Both the position numbers and the translations under genes were made by a program. Positions 6,838 to 13,888 of a stretch of DNA of 64,000 bases are shown one piece after another. The stretch is from a virus. Position 1 is the stretch's first letter. The number at the start of each line of letters is the position of its first letter. The stretch spans positions 1 through 64,000 of IMG/VR virus record IMGVR_UViG_3300046028_006919; one strand, 5' to 3'. The notes under the pieces were generated by a model that was not told the DNA's origin, made no database searches, and saw only the letters and a list, made by a program, of their open reading frames with translations.

Positions 6838-7092
6838 TTAATCTAACAACGTGTAATATTCGTCGGGATAAAGTTTTCTGAATAAATTTAACGATAAACT
6901 CATTTTATCGTATAACCCCATTGCCTCACAACCTATCACATAATCGTAAAGGGCAACCCCTTGTGAGTCTAACTCACAACTAAAACCACTATAAGGGTTT
7001 TTAATCGTTTGTTTCTCTGTGCTTTCTCGGTTAAAACTTAATTGACTAATTAAGTTAGTTTCTGTCTTGTTTAATTTAACTTTTGTTGCCAT
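6838..7092 (-). CDS. Hypothetical protein, 84 aa
   Basis: Start MATKVKLNKTETNLISQLSF; the longer in-frame N-terminus (MLYLCRS...) is promoter DNA. Helical, with a hydrophobic core segment DYVIGCEAMGLYDK. Compact promoter-gene-terminator unit, like its neighbours. Not recognised. Confidence 0.75.
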   Translation of the reverse strand: MATKVKLNKTETNLISQLSFNRESTEKQTIKNPYSGFSCELDSQGVALYDYVIGCEAMGLYDKMSLSLNLFRKLYPDEYYTLLD

Positions 7093-7121
7093 AACTGAAA
7101 TATTTAATTGGTTAATACTTC

Positions 7122-7155
7122 TGCAAAGATATAACAATTTTTTAACCCACCAAAT
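7122..7155 (-). promoter_or_regulatory. Promoter of the 6838-7092 gene
   Basis: -33 TTTGGTGGGT, -7 TATATCTTTG. The core and downstream leader are nearly identical to the promoter at 7509. Confidence 0.9.
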
Positions 7156-7174
7156 TATTTTACAATTATTTTAC

Positions 7175-7210
7175 AAAAAAAAATCCGCACCTATAAAAGA
7201 TACGGATTTT
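7175..7210 (-). terminator. Terminator of the 7240-7479 gene
   Basis: AATCCGTATC/GGTGCGGATT stem (one wobble, one mismatch) and nine T. Confidence 0.9.
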
Positions 7211-7239
7211 CAGCTGTGTTGTTCAGCGGGTAGTTTAAT

Positions 7240-7479
7240 TTAATCACCACTATCTACACTATAAACTACTTTGTAGATAGTATCTTCGATATTAACATCA
7301 AATGAATACTCATTGTAACAACGACCTAAATTTTTAGACTCTTGTGATTGAGGTATCATTTGTTCTCTTAACTCTTTACAGAATTGATTTGTTTTTACAC
7401 CCCAACCATTTGCCGTACCCAAACTGATAACGTTGTTTACCGCTTTTTCTTTTACTTGTTCTGCTAATGTGTTTTCCAT
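7240..7479 (-). CDS. Hypothetical protein, 79 aa
   Basis: Start MENTLAEQVKEKAVNNVISL; upstream codons are promoter and leader. Helical N-terminus, beta-rich C-terminus (EDTIYKVVYSVDSGD). Not recognised. Confidence 0.75.
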   Translation of the reverse strand: MENTLAEQVKEKAVNNVISLGTANGWGVKTNQFCKELREQMIPQSQESKNLGRCYNEYSFDVNIEDTIYKVVYSVDSGD

Positions 7480-7508
7480 AACTGATATATTTAATTGGTT
7501 AATACTTC

Positions 7509-7542
7509 TGCAAAGATATAACAATTTTTTAAACCACCAAAC
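7509..7542 (-). promoter_or_regulatory. Promoter of the 7240-7479 gene
   Basis: -33 TTTGGTGGTT, -7 TATATCTTTG. Confidence 0.85.
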
Positions 7543-7558
7543 TTTTTTTAAATTATTT

Positions 7559-7801
7559 TTATTCATTACCAAATACTTCTTCATCGCATTCAGAACAAAT
7601 TGGACCAAAACCAAATATGGTTGTTTCAGCTTCTGCACCGCATATACATAATTCAGGTTCGTCCTCTTCCTCTGTCGGGTTAAAGGTTACTTCATTATCA
7701 ATAGTAAAGTCAGCACCACAATCATCACAACATAACATTGTTTCGGGGAAATCAAAATCTTCTCGGATATTTGTTCCTATACAAATTGGGCAAGTTTCCA
7801 T
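7559..7801 (-). CDS. Double zinc-ribbon protein, 80 aa
   Basis: The N-terminal CPIC and CCDDCG pairs (residues 4-29) form one knuckle set, and CICG with CSEC near the C-terminus form a second. That gives four Cys-x2-Cys-like pairs consistent with two Zn ribbons. The linker is very acidic (NPTEEEDEPE). Likely a nucleic-acid or protein-binding adaptor. It follows the 7814-8065 gene by 12 nt. Confidence 0.75.
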   Translation of the reverse strand: METCPICIGTNIREDFDFPETMLCCDDCGADFTIDNEVTFNPTEEEDEPELCICGAEAETTIFGFGPICSECDEEVFGNE

Positions 7802-7813
7802 AAGTCATTTAAT

Positions 7814-8065
7814 TTATAATGCAATTAACCAATCCGTTACTTCCCAATTAACGCTCGATGAAACGCTATACCCTTTTTCTCTTAATCGTTGAGCAACGAT
7901 AGGCATATACATATATTCTTCAACACTCCAACCATAAACGGGTGCTTTGGAACAAGTTTCAAATTTTGTGGTTAATCTGCCATCTTCAAATCGGTCTTCA
8001 ATTTGTTTCTGCAAAGTAGCAATATATTGTTCTTTGCGTTCTTGTGGTGTCAACGTAGTTTCCAT
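7814..8065 (-). CDS. Hypothetical protein, 83 aa
   Basis: Start METTLTPQERKEQYIATLQK; the longer frame is promoter sequence. Helical, with tyrosine-rich VEEYMYMPIVAQRLREKGY. First gene of a two-gene operon with the zinc-ribbon protein. Not recognised. Confidence 0.75.
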   Translation of the reverse strand: METTLTPQERKEQYIATLQKQIEDRFEDGRLTTKFETCSKAPVYGWSVEEYMYMPIVAQRLREKGYSVSSSVNWEVTDWLIAL

Positions 8066-8092
8066 AACTGATATATTTAATTGGTTTAACGA

Positions 8093-8126
8093 TGCAAAGA
8101 TATAACAATTATTTAAACCACCAAAC
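8093..8126 (-). promoter_or_regulatory. Promoter of the 7814-8065 / zinc-ribbon operon
   Basis: -33 TTTGGTGGTT, -7 TATATCTTTG. Confidence 0.85.
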
Positions 8127-8135
8127 AATATTGTG

Positions 8136-8498
8136 TTAAATATTATAAGTTTCTTGCAATCTTGTTATCATCAACGCTTTGGCTTGGGTGTCAGTTAATT
8201 TACTTATAGTATGTTTAATTAAATCACATCTGTAATACTGCCCATCTTCATCAATAATCAATTGATAAGTTGAAGTTTTTATCAGCGGTATTTGTTTTTT
8301 TTGTAACTTTGCCGTATGTTTTGACTTGGCACGTTCTTGTGGGTTGTCAGTATCCGTACCCATGGTAATGTGTGCCTTGTTCGCTGCAATAACCCTTGTT
8401 GATACACCAAATTGGTCAGCAAGCATTTGGTCTGTGTAATGACGATTTGCTCTTATAAAAGTTCTAATCGCTTTGTTGTCATGTGTTTTGTTTTTCAT
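8136..8498 (-). CDS. HTH DNA-binding protein, 120 aa
   Basis: Residues 20-45 (YTDQMLADQFGVSTRVIAAN) form a helix-turn-helix of the kind that reads 'T-D-x-x-[LI]-A-x-x-[FL]-G-V-S'. A lysine-rich linker follows (ERAKSKHTAKLQKKQ), then a beta-rich C-terminal domain. Probably a small regulator of phage or host transcription. Its -7 element is present but its -33 region differs from its neighbours, so it may be expressed differently. Confidence 0.7.
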   Translation of the reverse strand: MKNKTHDNKAIRTFIRANRHYTDQMLADQFGVSTRVIAANKAHITMGTDTDNPQERAKSKHTAKLQKKQIPLIKTSTYQLIIDEDGQYYRCDLIKHTISKLTDTQAKALMITRLQETYNI

Positions 8499-8528
8499 TT
8501 ATTAATAAATTTAATTAGTGTTATAATA

Positions 8529-8560
8529 CAAAGCTACTAACTAATTTATTAAGATGCAAT
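8529..8560 (-). promoter_or_regulatory. Divergent-sequence promoter of the HTH gene
   Basis: -7 TTAGTAGCTTTG with -33 TTGC. The intervening bases differ from the common GTAAAATAATTGT spacer. Confidence 0.5.
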
Positions 8561-8644
8561 GTTTGGTAGTTAAATTTATTAGACTTATTTTAAAACGATT
8601 TAAGACACGATAATAAATTAAATGACTTATGATATCATTTAAAT

Positions 8645-8679
8645 AGAAAAAGAGTACCTAAGCAAGCTTAAATACCCTT
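8645..8679 (-). terminator. Terminator of the tRNA-like RNA D transcript
   Basis: GGGTA-TT-TAAGC pairs with GCTTA-GG-TACTC, followed by TTTTTCTATTT on the minus strand. Confidence 0.8.
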
Positions 8680-8723
8680 ATCATTGTTTACCAATTAAAT
8701 TCAATTATGACAGATTGAATTTG

Positions 8724-8792
8724 TATCTACCGCAGGAGTCGAACCTGCGACCTCACTTGTTAGTGCGCTCTTCCCAACTGAGCTACGTAGAC
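8724..8792 (-). tRNA. tRNA-like RNA D, anticodon arm short by about 5 nt
   Basis: Canonical D arm (GCTC-AGTTGGGAA-GAGC), variable loop AGGTC, T arm (GCAGG TTCGACT CCTGC) and acceptor GTCTAC/GTAGAT with a mismatch at pair 7-66 and G1-U72. Between the D stem and variable loop lie 13 nt, G then CACT-AACA-AGTG, rather than the usual 18. This is a 4-bp stem with a tetraloop, so no anticodon can be read. No CCA is encoded. It has its own terminator, and the TGTACAC palindrome lies about 65 nt upstream in place of a normal promoter. Confidence 0.7.
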
Positions 8793-8854
8793 CCTCGCCC
8801 AAAAGTTGTCGACTACTTTGAACTTGGTCCATTGGACCCATTTAATTTAACGCC

Positions 8855-8876
8855 CATAGACACAAAAGTGTACATA
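8855..8876 (-). repeat. TGTACAC palindrome, copy 2
   Basis: Minus strand TTATGTACACTTTTGTGTC. It is followed within 50 nt by hairpin GGTCC-AAT-GGACC and then tRNA-like RNA D. No standard promoter is visible for that RNA, so this element is a candidate start or control site. Confidence 0.6.
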
Positions 8877-8878
8877 AG

Positions 8879-9082
8879 TTATCTTTTATGATATGCGTCT
8901 TGTCTAGCGGTCATTTGATTTAACCAACCTCGCCATTCAGGTTCTTGTTCTACTGACGGTTCAGGGTTTTCATAGCCTTCATCATTAACAATATCAGTTC
9001 CACATTCACAACGAATATACATTTCAATTTCTTTTGCATTTCCAAATTCGGTATGACAATTAATACAAGTAACTATATTCAT
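8879..9082 (-). CDS. Zinc-finger protein, 67 aa
   Basis: Start chosen at MNIVTCINCHTEFGNAKEIE, preceded by AAACTTATTAAAG; an in-frame ATG 13 codons upstream is the alternative. CINC and CECG form a Cys4 knuckle at residues 6-31, followed by an acidic linker and a helical tail (RGWLNQMTARQDAYHKR). Probably a small metal-binding protein. Confidence 0.7.
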   Translation of the reverse strand: MNIVTCINCHTEFGNAKEIEMYIRCECGTDIVNDEGYENPEPSVEQEPEWRGWLNQMTARQDAYHKR

Positions 9083-9129
9083 ATCTTTAATAAGTTTATT
9101 TAAAAATGTTGATACCGACATTCCCTACT

Positions 9130-9190
9130 CGATTATCGGTGTTTAAGGGTTGCGTATACATAGCAGTCCGAACCCTCAACATATTTTGAT
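9130..9190 (-). other. Structured 5' leader of the zinc-finger gene
   Basis: Minus-strand RNA can pair AGGGTT with AACCCT (9171-9176 and 9146-9151) between the promoter at 9194 and the start codon. A 28-codon frame beginning MLRVRTAMYTQPLNTDNRVG also spans it. The leader is about 110 nt, longer than others in this arm, so it may regulate translation. Confidence 0.35.
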
Positions 9191-9193
9191 AGT

Positions 9194-9227
9194 GCAAAGA
9201 TATGGTAAAGTTTTCACTCTACCAAAT
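9194..9227 (-). promoter_or_regulatory. Promoter of the 8879-9082 gene (variant spacer)
   Basis: -33 TTTGGTAGAG, -7 CATATCTTTG with spacer TGAAAACTTTAC. It is identical over the core to the promoter at 9384, so the two are a recent duplication. Confidence 0.85.
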
Positions 9228-9243
9228 CTTTTACAACTTTTTT

Positions 9244-9363
9244 TTATGTGAACAGATACAATAAAATTAGTATGAAAGGTAATAGAATGTAAAACCCAAT
9301 TGGGTCAAATGGATGAAGTATTTTTTCTATTTCCTTATGTATGTTAATAAACATATTTTTCAT
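9244..9363 (-). CDS. Single-pass membrane peptide, 39 aa
   Basis: MKNMFINIHKEIEKILHPFD followed by a C-terminal membrane helix (IGFYILLPFILILLYLF). It is bounded by two copies of the same promoter and is likely a real tail-anchored small protein. Confidence 0.6.
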   Translation of the reverse strand: MKNMFINIHKEIEKILHPFDPIGFYILLPFILILLYLFT

Positions 9364-9383
9364 AATTTTTGTTTCTTTTCTTG

Positions 9384-9418
9384 TGCAAAGATATGGTAAA
9401 GTTTTCACTCTACCAAAT
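9384..9418 (-). promoter_or_regulatory. Promoter of the 9244-9363 gene (variant spacer)
   Basis: Same core as the promoter at 9194: -33 TTTGGTAGAG, -7 CATATCTTTG. Confidence 0.85.
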
Positions 9419-9434
9419 CTTTTACAACTTTTTT

Positions 9435-10130
9435 TTAACTTTCTGCAACAATCAGCGTTTCGTACTCAACTTGTGTCAAATGGCGAGGTGTTGTCAAAGG
9501 TTCGTACTTGCCTTGTGGTTCAATCAAAATGCAATCGCCTTGTCTTATAATATCTTTGATATTGCCTTTCGGTACATTGGTTGTAATTGTCCAAGCAACA
9601 CACTCAATAGCGTTTAGTTCCTTGTAACTTTCATCACGTTTATACCAACTGCTATCTCTGTTGGTGTTATAAACGCTTCGTGGTTCAATCCAAATAAGAT
9701 ATTCTCTATCGGTTGAAGTATCTTTGCATTTCACATAGAAACTATCTTCCATTGTTTGGTGGTTGCTTAAACCTTGACTAAACACTTCACCTTTCACTCT
9801 ATAAAGTTCGTAAGTATCATCATAGTTAAATGTATGTAACTCACCATTTTCATTTACCCAAGTGGTACTTTTGTTAAGTGTTTTTCTATCGATTAATTCG
9901 GGGTTCACTTCGGAAATAAGTCTATCTATTCCCAATGCACTTATTCCAATTCTGCGTTGTTCCAAGTTTGGAAGTTGTGCAATATCTGAAAAAGTTGCGG
10001 GTACAATATCATTCCAAAAGTCAGCCAAAGGACTTAATACTTCGGGACATTCACCACCATACTTTAATCTTGCAATCTTGCAACCCAAGTCGTAATCAAA
10101 AGATACATTGTTTAATACTAATTTTGCCAT
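9435..10130 (-). CDS. Hypothetical protein, 231 aa, paralogue of the 29233-30006 product
   Basis: Starts MAKLVLNNVSFDYDLGCKIA. The C-terminal ~130 residues align with the protein at 29.2-30.0 kb: both have a Y-D-x-x-Y-E segment, a VKC-x-x-TST-x-[RK]-E-x-x-[IL]-W-I motif, a RQGD-x-[IL]-L stretch and a similar carboxyl end (L-x-x-x-x-Y-x-x-L-[IL]-VA-[EQ]-S). The cysteine-tryptophan pattern suggests a folded beta domain. Function unknown; duplication within this phage is evident. Confidence 0.8.
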   Translation of the reverse strand: MAKLVLNNVSFDYDLGCKIARLKYGGECPEVLSPLADFWNDIVPATFSDIAQLPNLEQRRIGISALGIDRLISEVNPELIDRKTLNKSTTWVNENGELHTFNYDDTYELYRVKGEVFSQGLSNHQTMEDSFYVKCKDTSTDREYLIWIEPRSVYNTNRDSSWYKRDESYKELNAIECVAWTITTNVPKGNIKDIIRQGDCILIEPQGKYEPLTTPRHLTQVEYETLIVAES

Positions 10131-10159
10131 AATTATTTTTTATTTAATTGTTTAACTCT

Positions 10160-10193
10160 GCAAATATATAACAATTATTTCACCCTACCAAAT
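10160..10193 (-). promoter_or_regulatory. Promoter of the 9435-10130 gene
   Basis: -33 TTTGGTAGGG, -7 TATATATTTG. Confidence 0.85.
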
Positions 10194-10219
10194 TTATATT
10201 GAAATATTTTTGATAGGGT
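10182..10219 (-). repeat. Inverted repeat using the promoter -33 element as one arm
   Basis: ACCCTATCA (10211-10219) pairs with TGGTAGGGT (10182-10190). The second arm is the -33 box of the next promoter. It may form the 3' end of the upstream mRNA, but no T tract follows. Confidence 0.5.
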
Positions 10220-10227
10220 AAATAAAT

Positions 10228-10884
10228 TTAGTTACTTGCGTCTTTGTAAACGTAACTATCATAATACAAAGTAACTTTTAATTTGTTACCCTCAATCGTA
10301 ATTACATTTTCATCTTCGTTGGTATTCAACGACATATCAGTTTCACTATTTTCACCTAATAGTTCGGGTTCGTAATCATCGTAGAATTTTGTCAGTTTTT
10401 CATCAATGCTTTTTTCGAGTTCTTCGTGTCGGTCAGTTTGAATAAAATCGGTAGCATAGTTGAAGTTCATATCATCACCCCAACCTGTATTTATATTGTT
10501 TACATATAAACTTATGTATTCAATTTCTTCATCACTCAACTCAATCATTACATCAAAATCTTCACGTTCATTGTATTCTTCCGTTGAACTTTTTGAGTAA
10601 GAAAAATAAGGTTCTTCCTCATCTTCTTCTTCTTCAAGATAAACATTAACATTACCACGTTCACCCATATAGTGTCCGTCAGAATTTACATAAAATTCTA
10701 CATTGTTATAGATTTCGTTTTCAAAGTAATCTTCAATTTCTTTGCACTCAATAAGATTTCCCTCTTTGTCGAAAATGTTAAGGGTTGTTTCACCCATATC
10801 ATCACCACCACAATCGAACTCATAGTCGATGTTAGCTACTCCTTTTTCTTTCCATAATTGGATAATCTTTTCTTTTTCTGCCAT
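10228..10884 (-). CDS. Highly acidic protein, 218 aa
   Basis: Starts MAEKEKIIQLWKEKGVANID. Residues 20-60 contain FDCGGDDMGETTL. A run LEEEEDEEEPY at about 80-90 and many Asp/Glu throughout give a strongly negative charge, as in DNA-mimic or metal-binding proteins. It is co-transcribed with the 10896-11315 gene (11-nt gap). Not recognised. Confidence 0.8.
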   Translation of the reverse strand: MAEKEKIIQLWKEKGVANIDYEFDCGGDDMGETTLNIFDKEGNLIECKEIEDYFENEIYNNVEFYVNSDGHYMGERGNVNVYLEEEEDEEEPYFSYSKSSTEEYNEREDFDVMIELSDEEIEYISLYVNNINTGWGDDMNFNYATDFIQTDRHEELEKSIDEKLTKFYDDYEPELLGENSETDMSLNTNEDENVITIEGNKLKVTLYYDSYVYKDASN

Positions 10885-10895
10885 TGTTATTTAAT

Positions 10896-11315
10896 TTATT
10901 TGGTTAATTGTTCTTCTTCTTCTTCTTGTAACTTTGCAATCAAATCGGTTGCAAATTGTGTTGCCATTGGATTTTCAACATCTTTCACTCCGTTATGTAT
11001 CCAAGCTGGAAGTGTTAAGTGTTTTAGATAATCTTCAAGCGTTGGTACAAACTTCATACGGAAATCTTCTGCAACGTGCAACATAGCAATATCAATCGTA
11101 TCAACTCTTTTTCCATCAGAATTGATAAGGTTGTAACCAAAAATTTTAGGTATTATATGGTAACAAAACCATACATTGTGTGTAACAAGTCTTGATGAAT
11201 TGTTATTCATACTTGCTTTCGGACTATCAATAAGTTCGTGCAAATTTATGTAATCTTCAACTTTGCCACCCCAACGCTTAACAGACGATTGAGAATGAAT
11301 TTGTGCATTTGCCAT
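10896..11315 (-). CDS. Small phage protein resembling the DUF6915 family, 139 aa
   Basis: The N-terminus SQSSVKRWGGKVEDYINLHELID matches the conserved pattern S-x-K-[RK]-x-GG-x-x-E-D-Y-x-x-[IL]-H of a small family common in phages and mobile elements. A helix with histidines follows (THNVWFCYHIIPKIFG), and a second conserved stretch DIAMLHVAEDF. Family assignment is from memory and moderate. First gene of the operon with the acidic protein. Confidence 0.65.
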   Translation of the reverse strand: MANAQIHSQSSVKRWGGKVEDYINLHELIDSPKASMNNNSSRLVTHNVWFCYHIIPKIFGYNLINSDGKRVDTIDIAMLHVAEDFRMKFVPTLEDYLKHLTLPAWIHNGVKDVENPMATQFATDLIAKLQEEEEEQLTK

Positions 11316-11341
11316 AATATAAATTGTTTAATTGATTAACT

Positions 11342-11377
11342 CTGCAAAGATATAACTTTTAATTTACACCACCAAAT
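11342..11377 (-). promoter_or_regulatory. Promoter of the 10896-11315 / 10228-10884 operon
   Basis: -33 TTTGGTGGTG, -7 TATATCTTTG. Confidence 0.85.
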
Positions 11378-11378
11378 T

Positions 11379-11621
11379 TTATTTAGAATTTTTTAAAACT
11401 TCTTTGATAGCAACCTTTAACCTTTTTAGGTCTTTTCTAGTCATCAAAGGTATCATCATTCTATTATACCCTAAATCACGCCTTTCAGTTCTACTATCAT
11501 CGTCAGGATATAACCTAGTATCAGTTATATCAATATAACCAACATCACCTGTCAATCCAATAGAAACATCAAACCCTTGACCAACTGATAAACTTCGGTC
11601 TTCATAATTTTGATTTGCCAT
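11379..11621 (-). CDS. Hypothetical protein, 80 aa
   Basis: Starts MANQNYEDRSLSVGQGFDVS; a beta-rich half followed by a basic helix (RKDLKRLKVAIKEVLKNSK). No promoter is seen. The gene begins about 25 nt after the terminator of the 11700-11966 gene and presumably relies on read-through. Confidence 0.7.
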   Translation of the reverse strand: MANQNYEDRSLSVGQGFDVSIGLTGDVGYIDITDTRLYPDDDSRTERRDLGYNRMMIPLMTRKDLKRLKVAIKEVLKNSK

Positions 11622-11645
11622 AATTCATTTAATTTAATAGGTTAA

Positions 11646-11683
11646 TAAAAAAACAACCCACTAAAAATATAATGGGTTGTTTA
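11646..11683 (-). terminator. Terminator of the 11700-11966 gene
   Basis: AACAACCCA/TGGGTTGTT stem (one A opposite) with an A/T loop, then a T-rich stretch. Confidence 0.9.
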
Positions 11684-11699
11684 ATTTATTGAGTATGGG

Positions 11700-11966
11700 T
11701 TAATCCCAAACTCTTGATACCGATTGTGAGAATGGGTTGTACTCGACTTGTTGTCCCATTACTTTTTTACCACTCTTAACTTGTAACCCTTCGTGTTCAT
11801 TGGAATGTTGCCCATTGGGTTTTTCGTGTCTTAATACACTATTCTTTTTTACATTGATAGGTGCGAAATCTTTAACGATACTATCGTTTTCCATTTCAAA
11901 TTTTCCAACCAACGTATGTTGGTGAATACCCTCTCCAAGGAGAATAGTTTTTCTTGTGTGTAACAT
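11700..11966 (-). CDS. Hypothetical protein, 88 aa, paralogue of the 27941-28174 product
   Basis: Start MLHTRKTILLGEGIHQHTLV, preceded by AATTATAATATT. It shares a layout with the 77-residue protein at 27.9 kb: an H-T motif near the N-terminus, a central K-[KN]-x-S-V-L-x-H/E region and a carboxyl end Q-[VE]-x-x-N-P-x5-7-W-D. Both genes are single-gene units with strong terminators. Confidence 0.75.
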   Translation of the reverse strand: MLHTRKTILLGEGIHQHTLVGKFEMENDSIVKDFAPINVKKNSVLRHEKPNGQHSNEHEGLQVKSGKKVMGQQVEYNPFSQSVSRVWD

Positions 11967-11995
11967 AATATTATAATTTAATTGATTATTATTTG

Positions 11996-12028
11996 ACAAA
12001 GATACGATTAAATTTTAATCTACCAAAC
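11996..12028 (-). promoter_or_regulatory. Promoter of the 11700-11966 gene
   Basis: -33 TTTGGTAGAT, -7 CGTATCTTTG. Confidence 0.75.
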
Positions 12029-12044
12029 TTTTTTTAAAGTTTTT

Positions 12045-12323
12045 TTAACGTACCTTTATCACTTTATTTATTTGGTCGTCAGTAAATTTATTACTGGCGT
12101 GACAAACTAAATTTTTTCTCTGACCATCTCTAGGATGTTGCCTGTGTCTAAAGCTATGAATAACTTTATCGTCTTGTTTGTATGACCCCATATATTGCCA
12201 AGCTTCATTATCGTTAACCGCTTCTCTTGGGTTTTCAATACCCTCATTGATTGGGTGACTTTCAAGCCATTGCCACATATATTCCCACTCTGGGGTATCG
12301 CGTTCTATTAATACTAAATCCAT
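12045..12323 (-). CDS. Hypothetical protein, 92 aa
   Basis: Starts MDLVLIERDTPEWEYMWQWL. Rich in Trp and His (SFRHRQHPRDGQRKNLVCHA), with a charged C-terminal helix DDQINKVIKVR. Possibly nucleic-acid binding. It lies downstream of the 12347-12556 gene. Not recognised. Confidence 0.75.
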   Translation of the reverse strand: MDLVLIERDTPEWEYMWQWLESHPINEGIENPREAVNDNEAWQYMGSYKQDDKVIHSFRHRQHPRDGQRKNLVCHASNKFTDDQINKVIKVR

Positions 12324-12346
12324 ACTTATAAATATACTTAATAAAT

Positions 12347-12556
12347 TTATTCAGTAAATAATATTTCGTGTAAAAAAACTTGTGCTTCCGAACCCTCACC
12401 ATATTGAATTAATATCGGAGTATCACGTTCAAAATCATCATCAATAGGTTCAATATAAGTAATGGAATAATCGTTGTCTTTGATAGGGTCAGGGTCATTC
12501 CAAACTAATTTTTTATTTTCAGCAATAGCTTTTTTTAATTCAGCAAAATTTTTCAT
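12347..12556 (-). CDS. Hypothetical protein, 69 aa
   Basis: Starts MKNFAELKKAIAENKKLVWN; acidic after residue 20 and ends HEILFTE. Its upstream region holds a TGTACAC palindrome instead of a TAnnTTTG promoter, as for the gene at 2352. Confidence 0.75.
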   Translation of the reverse strand: MKNFAELKKAIAENKKLVWNDPDPIKDNDYSITYIEPIDDDFERDTPILIQYGEGSEAQVFLHEILFTE

Positions 12557-12574
12557 AACTAAATAGTTTTAATC

Positions 12575-12612
12575 GGTTATATACGCGTACTAGACACAAA
12601 TGTGTACTTGGG
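12575..12612 (-). repeat. TGTACAC palindrome, copy 3
   Basis: Minus strand AAGTACACATTTGTGTC then TAGTACGCGTATATAAC. It shares the TATACGCGTA neighbour and its spacing to a gene start with copy 1. Confidence 0.6.
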
Positions 12613-12629
12613 TGATTTAATTAAAAGGG

Positions 12630-13217
12630 TTATTGATTAACCACTTGTCTATCTTCATCTTGCAAACATTCAGCTTCCCATTGTTGAGCATAGTGTAACA
12701 CTTCTTCAAGTGTATCAATATCCATATCGTGATACGATAAAAAATAGCCATCAATTTCATTCTCACCACCATCTTCGTAAACTTCAACTTCTGCATTATC
12801 ATAGTTAAATATATTTGCCAAATGAATATGATTACCGTTAGTTGGTATTGATACATCACTATCAGCACTAATATCAGCAGTAGAAAAACTACCAAATTCT
12901 TTAACGATTTTTTGTATATCGTCAATTAATTTATTTTTGATAAACATTGGGTTATCATTGTTTGGCAACACAGCATCAGCATCATCTTCGGATAAATCAA
13001 CTGTAAACTTTTCTTGAGTTAATTCGTTGGTAACATCATAAACCATTGCATCAGCTTCCGATAACCATTTAAGAATTTTCTTGGTTGCTTCCAACGGATT
13101 TTTAGCATCAATATCAGTAAAGGTTAAACTTACTGAATACGTTTGCGTATTGTCCACGTGTTCTGTATTGTCGGAGTTGTGTTTACCACCGTCCATTCCG
13201 TCCATATAATTTGACAT
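12630..13217 (-). CDS. Hypothetical acidic protein, 195 aa
   Basis: Starts MSNYMDGMDGGKHNSDNTEH. Residues 25-70 look like a small alpha/beta domain (YSVSLTFTDIDAKNPLEATK) followed by acidic and Asn-rich linkers. The carboxyl part has a conserved-looking helix TLEEVLHYAQQWEAECL. No enzyme motif recognised. Monocistronic. Confidence 0.8.
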   Translation of the reverse strand: MSNYMDGMDGGKHNSDNTEHVDNTQTYSVSLTFTDIDAKNPLEATKKILKWLSEADAMVYDVTNELTQEKFTVDLSEDDADAVLPNNDNPMFIKNKLIDDIQKIVKEFGSFSTADISADSDVSIPTNGNHIHLANIFNYDNAEVEVYEDGGENEIDGYFLSYHDMDIDTLEEVLHYAQQWEAECLQDEDRQVVNQ

Positions 13218-13253
13218 AATATATTTTGTTTAATTGATTAACTCTGCAAAGAT

Positions 13254-13288
13254 ATAACAAATAATTAACCCTACCAAATTTATTTTAA
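13254..13288 (-). promoter_or_regulatory. Promoter of the 12630-13217 gene
   Basis: -33 TTTGGTAGGG, -7 TATATCTTTG. Confidence 0.85.
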
Positions 13289-13306
13289 ATTATTTTTGAT
13301 AGGGTT
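13267..13306 (-). repeat. Inverted repeat using the promoter -33 element as one arm
   Basis: AACCCTATCA pairs with TGGTAGGGTT across 20 nt of A/T. Same architecture as at 10182-10219. Confidence 0.5.
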
Positions 13307-13313
13307 GTTTAAT

Positions 13314-13883
13314 TTACCAACTTGAACTATAACAAATAACTTGCGTTTTGAAATCTGTTTCTTCCAACACTTTCTCAATCAATTCAATAGTTTCTTCAAC
13401 ATCGTTGAAATACCATTCGTTAAATTCAGTTCCACCAAAGAAGAAACCACTTGTAGTTGGCAAATATTCTTCAATACCCTCACCATCTTTAAGTATTCCA
13501 TCATTCAAATATATATCTTTGACAGATATAGCTTTCTTGCAACGCTTTAATAAGTCCTTTAAATGTTTTTTTCTTACAATAGATAACTGACATTCATCGA
13601 CACCATCTTGGCACTCTTGAACAAAGAAATTGTGTATGGCGTTGGCTTTTCTCCAATAGCCAATATCCTCAAATATTGATAACCAACTAAAATGTTCTCC
13701 ACGTTCTTTGACAACTTCATCAAATTGTGAATAAGCTTCTTTGGTTCTACCTTTGATACTTTCACGTACTGACTTAAAAGCTTCTTTGGGTACATCGCTA
13801 ATAGTATTATCCACTTTAGAATAATCTTTAGCCGTAAGTCCTTTGACTTTTTTTGTTCGGTATAACATCATATCTAATCCCAT
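13314..13883 (-). CDS. Widespread phage protein (MGLDMxLY family), 189 aa
   Basis: The protein has the three hallmarks of a family seen in many unrelated phages: an N-terminal GLDMMLYRTKKVKG, a central IGYWRKANAIHNFFVQ and a C-terminal TTSGFFFGGTEFNEWY. The family has no agreed function. The motif spacing and length are normal, so the gene is intact. It follows the 13889-14176 gene in one operon. Confidence 0.85.
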   Translation of the reverse strand: MGLDMMLYRTKKVKGLTAKDYSKVDNTISDVPKEAFKSVRESIKGRTKEAYSQFDEVVKERGEHFSWLSIFEDIGYWRKANAIHNFFVQECQDGVDECQLSIVRKKHLKDLLKRCKKAISVKDIYLNDGILKDGEGIEEYLPTTSGFFFGGTEFNEWYFNDVEETIELIEKVLEETDFKTQVICYSSSW

Positions 13884-13888
13884 AATTC

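Noticed and set aside
7433-7892. Plus-strand open frames over the zinc-ribbon and neighbouring genes
   Set aside because: They lie opposite well-supported minus-strand genes with matching promoters, and their translations look like antisense composition.
768-8128. Longer proteins beginning MLYICRS, MLYLCRS or similar
   Set aside because: The extra N-termini are the promoter -7 box and leader translated; the proper starts follow about 30 nt after the promoter.
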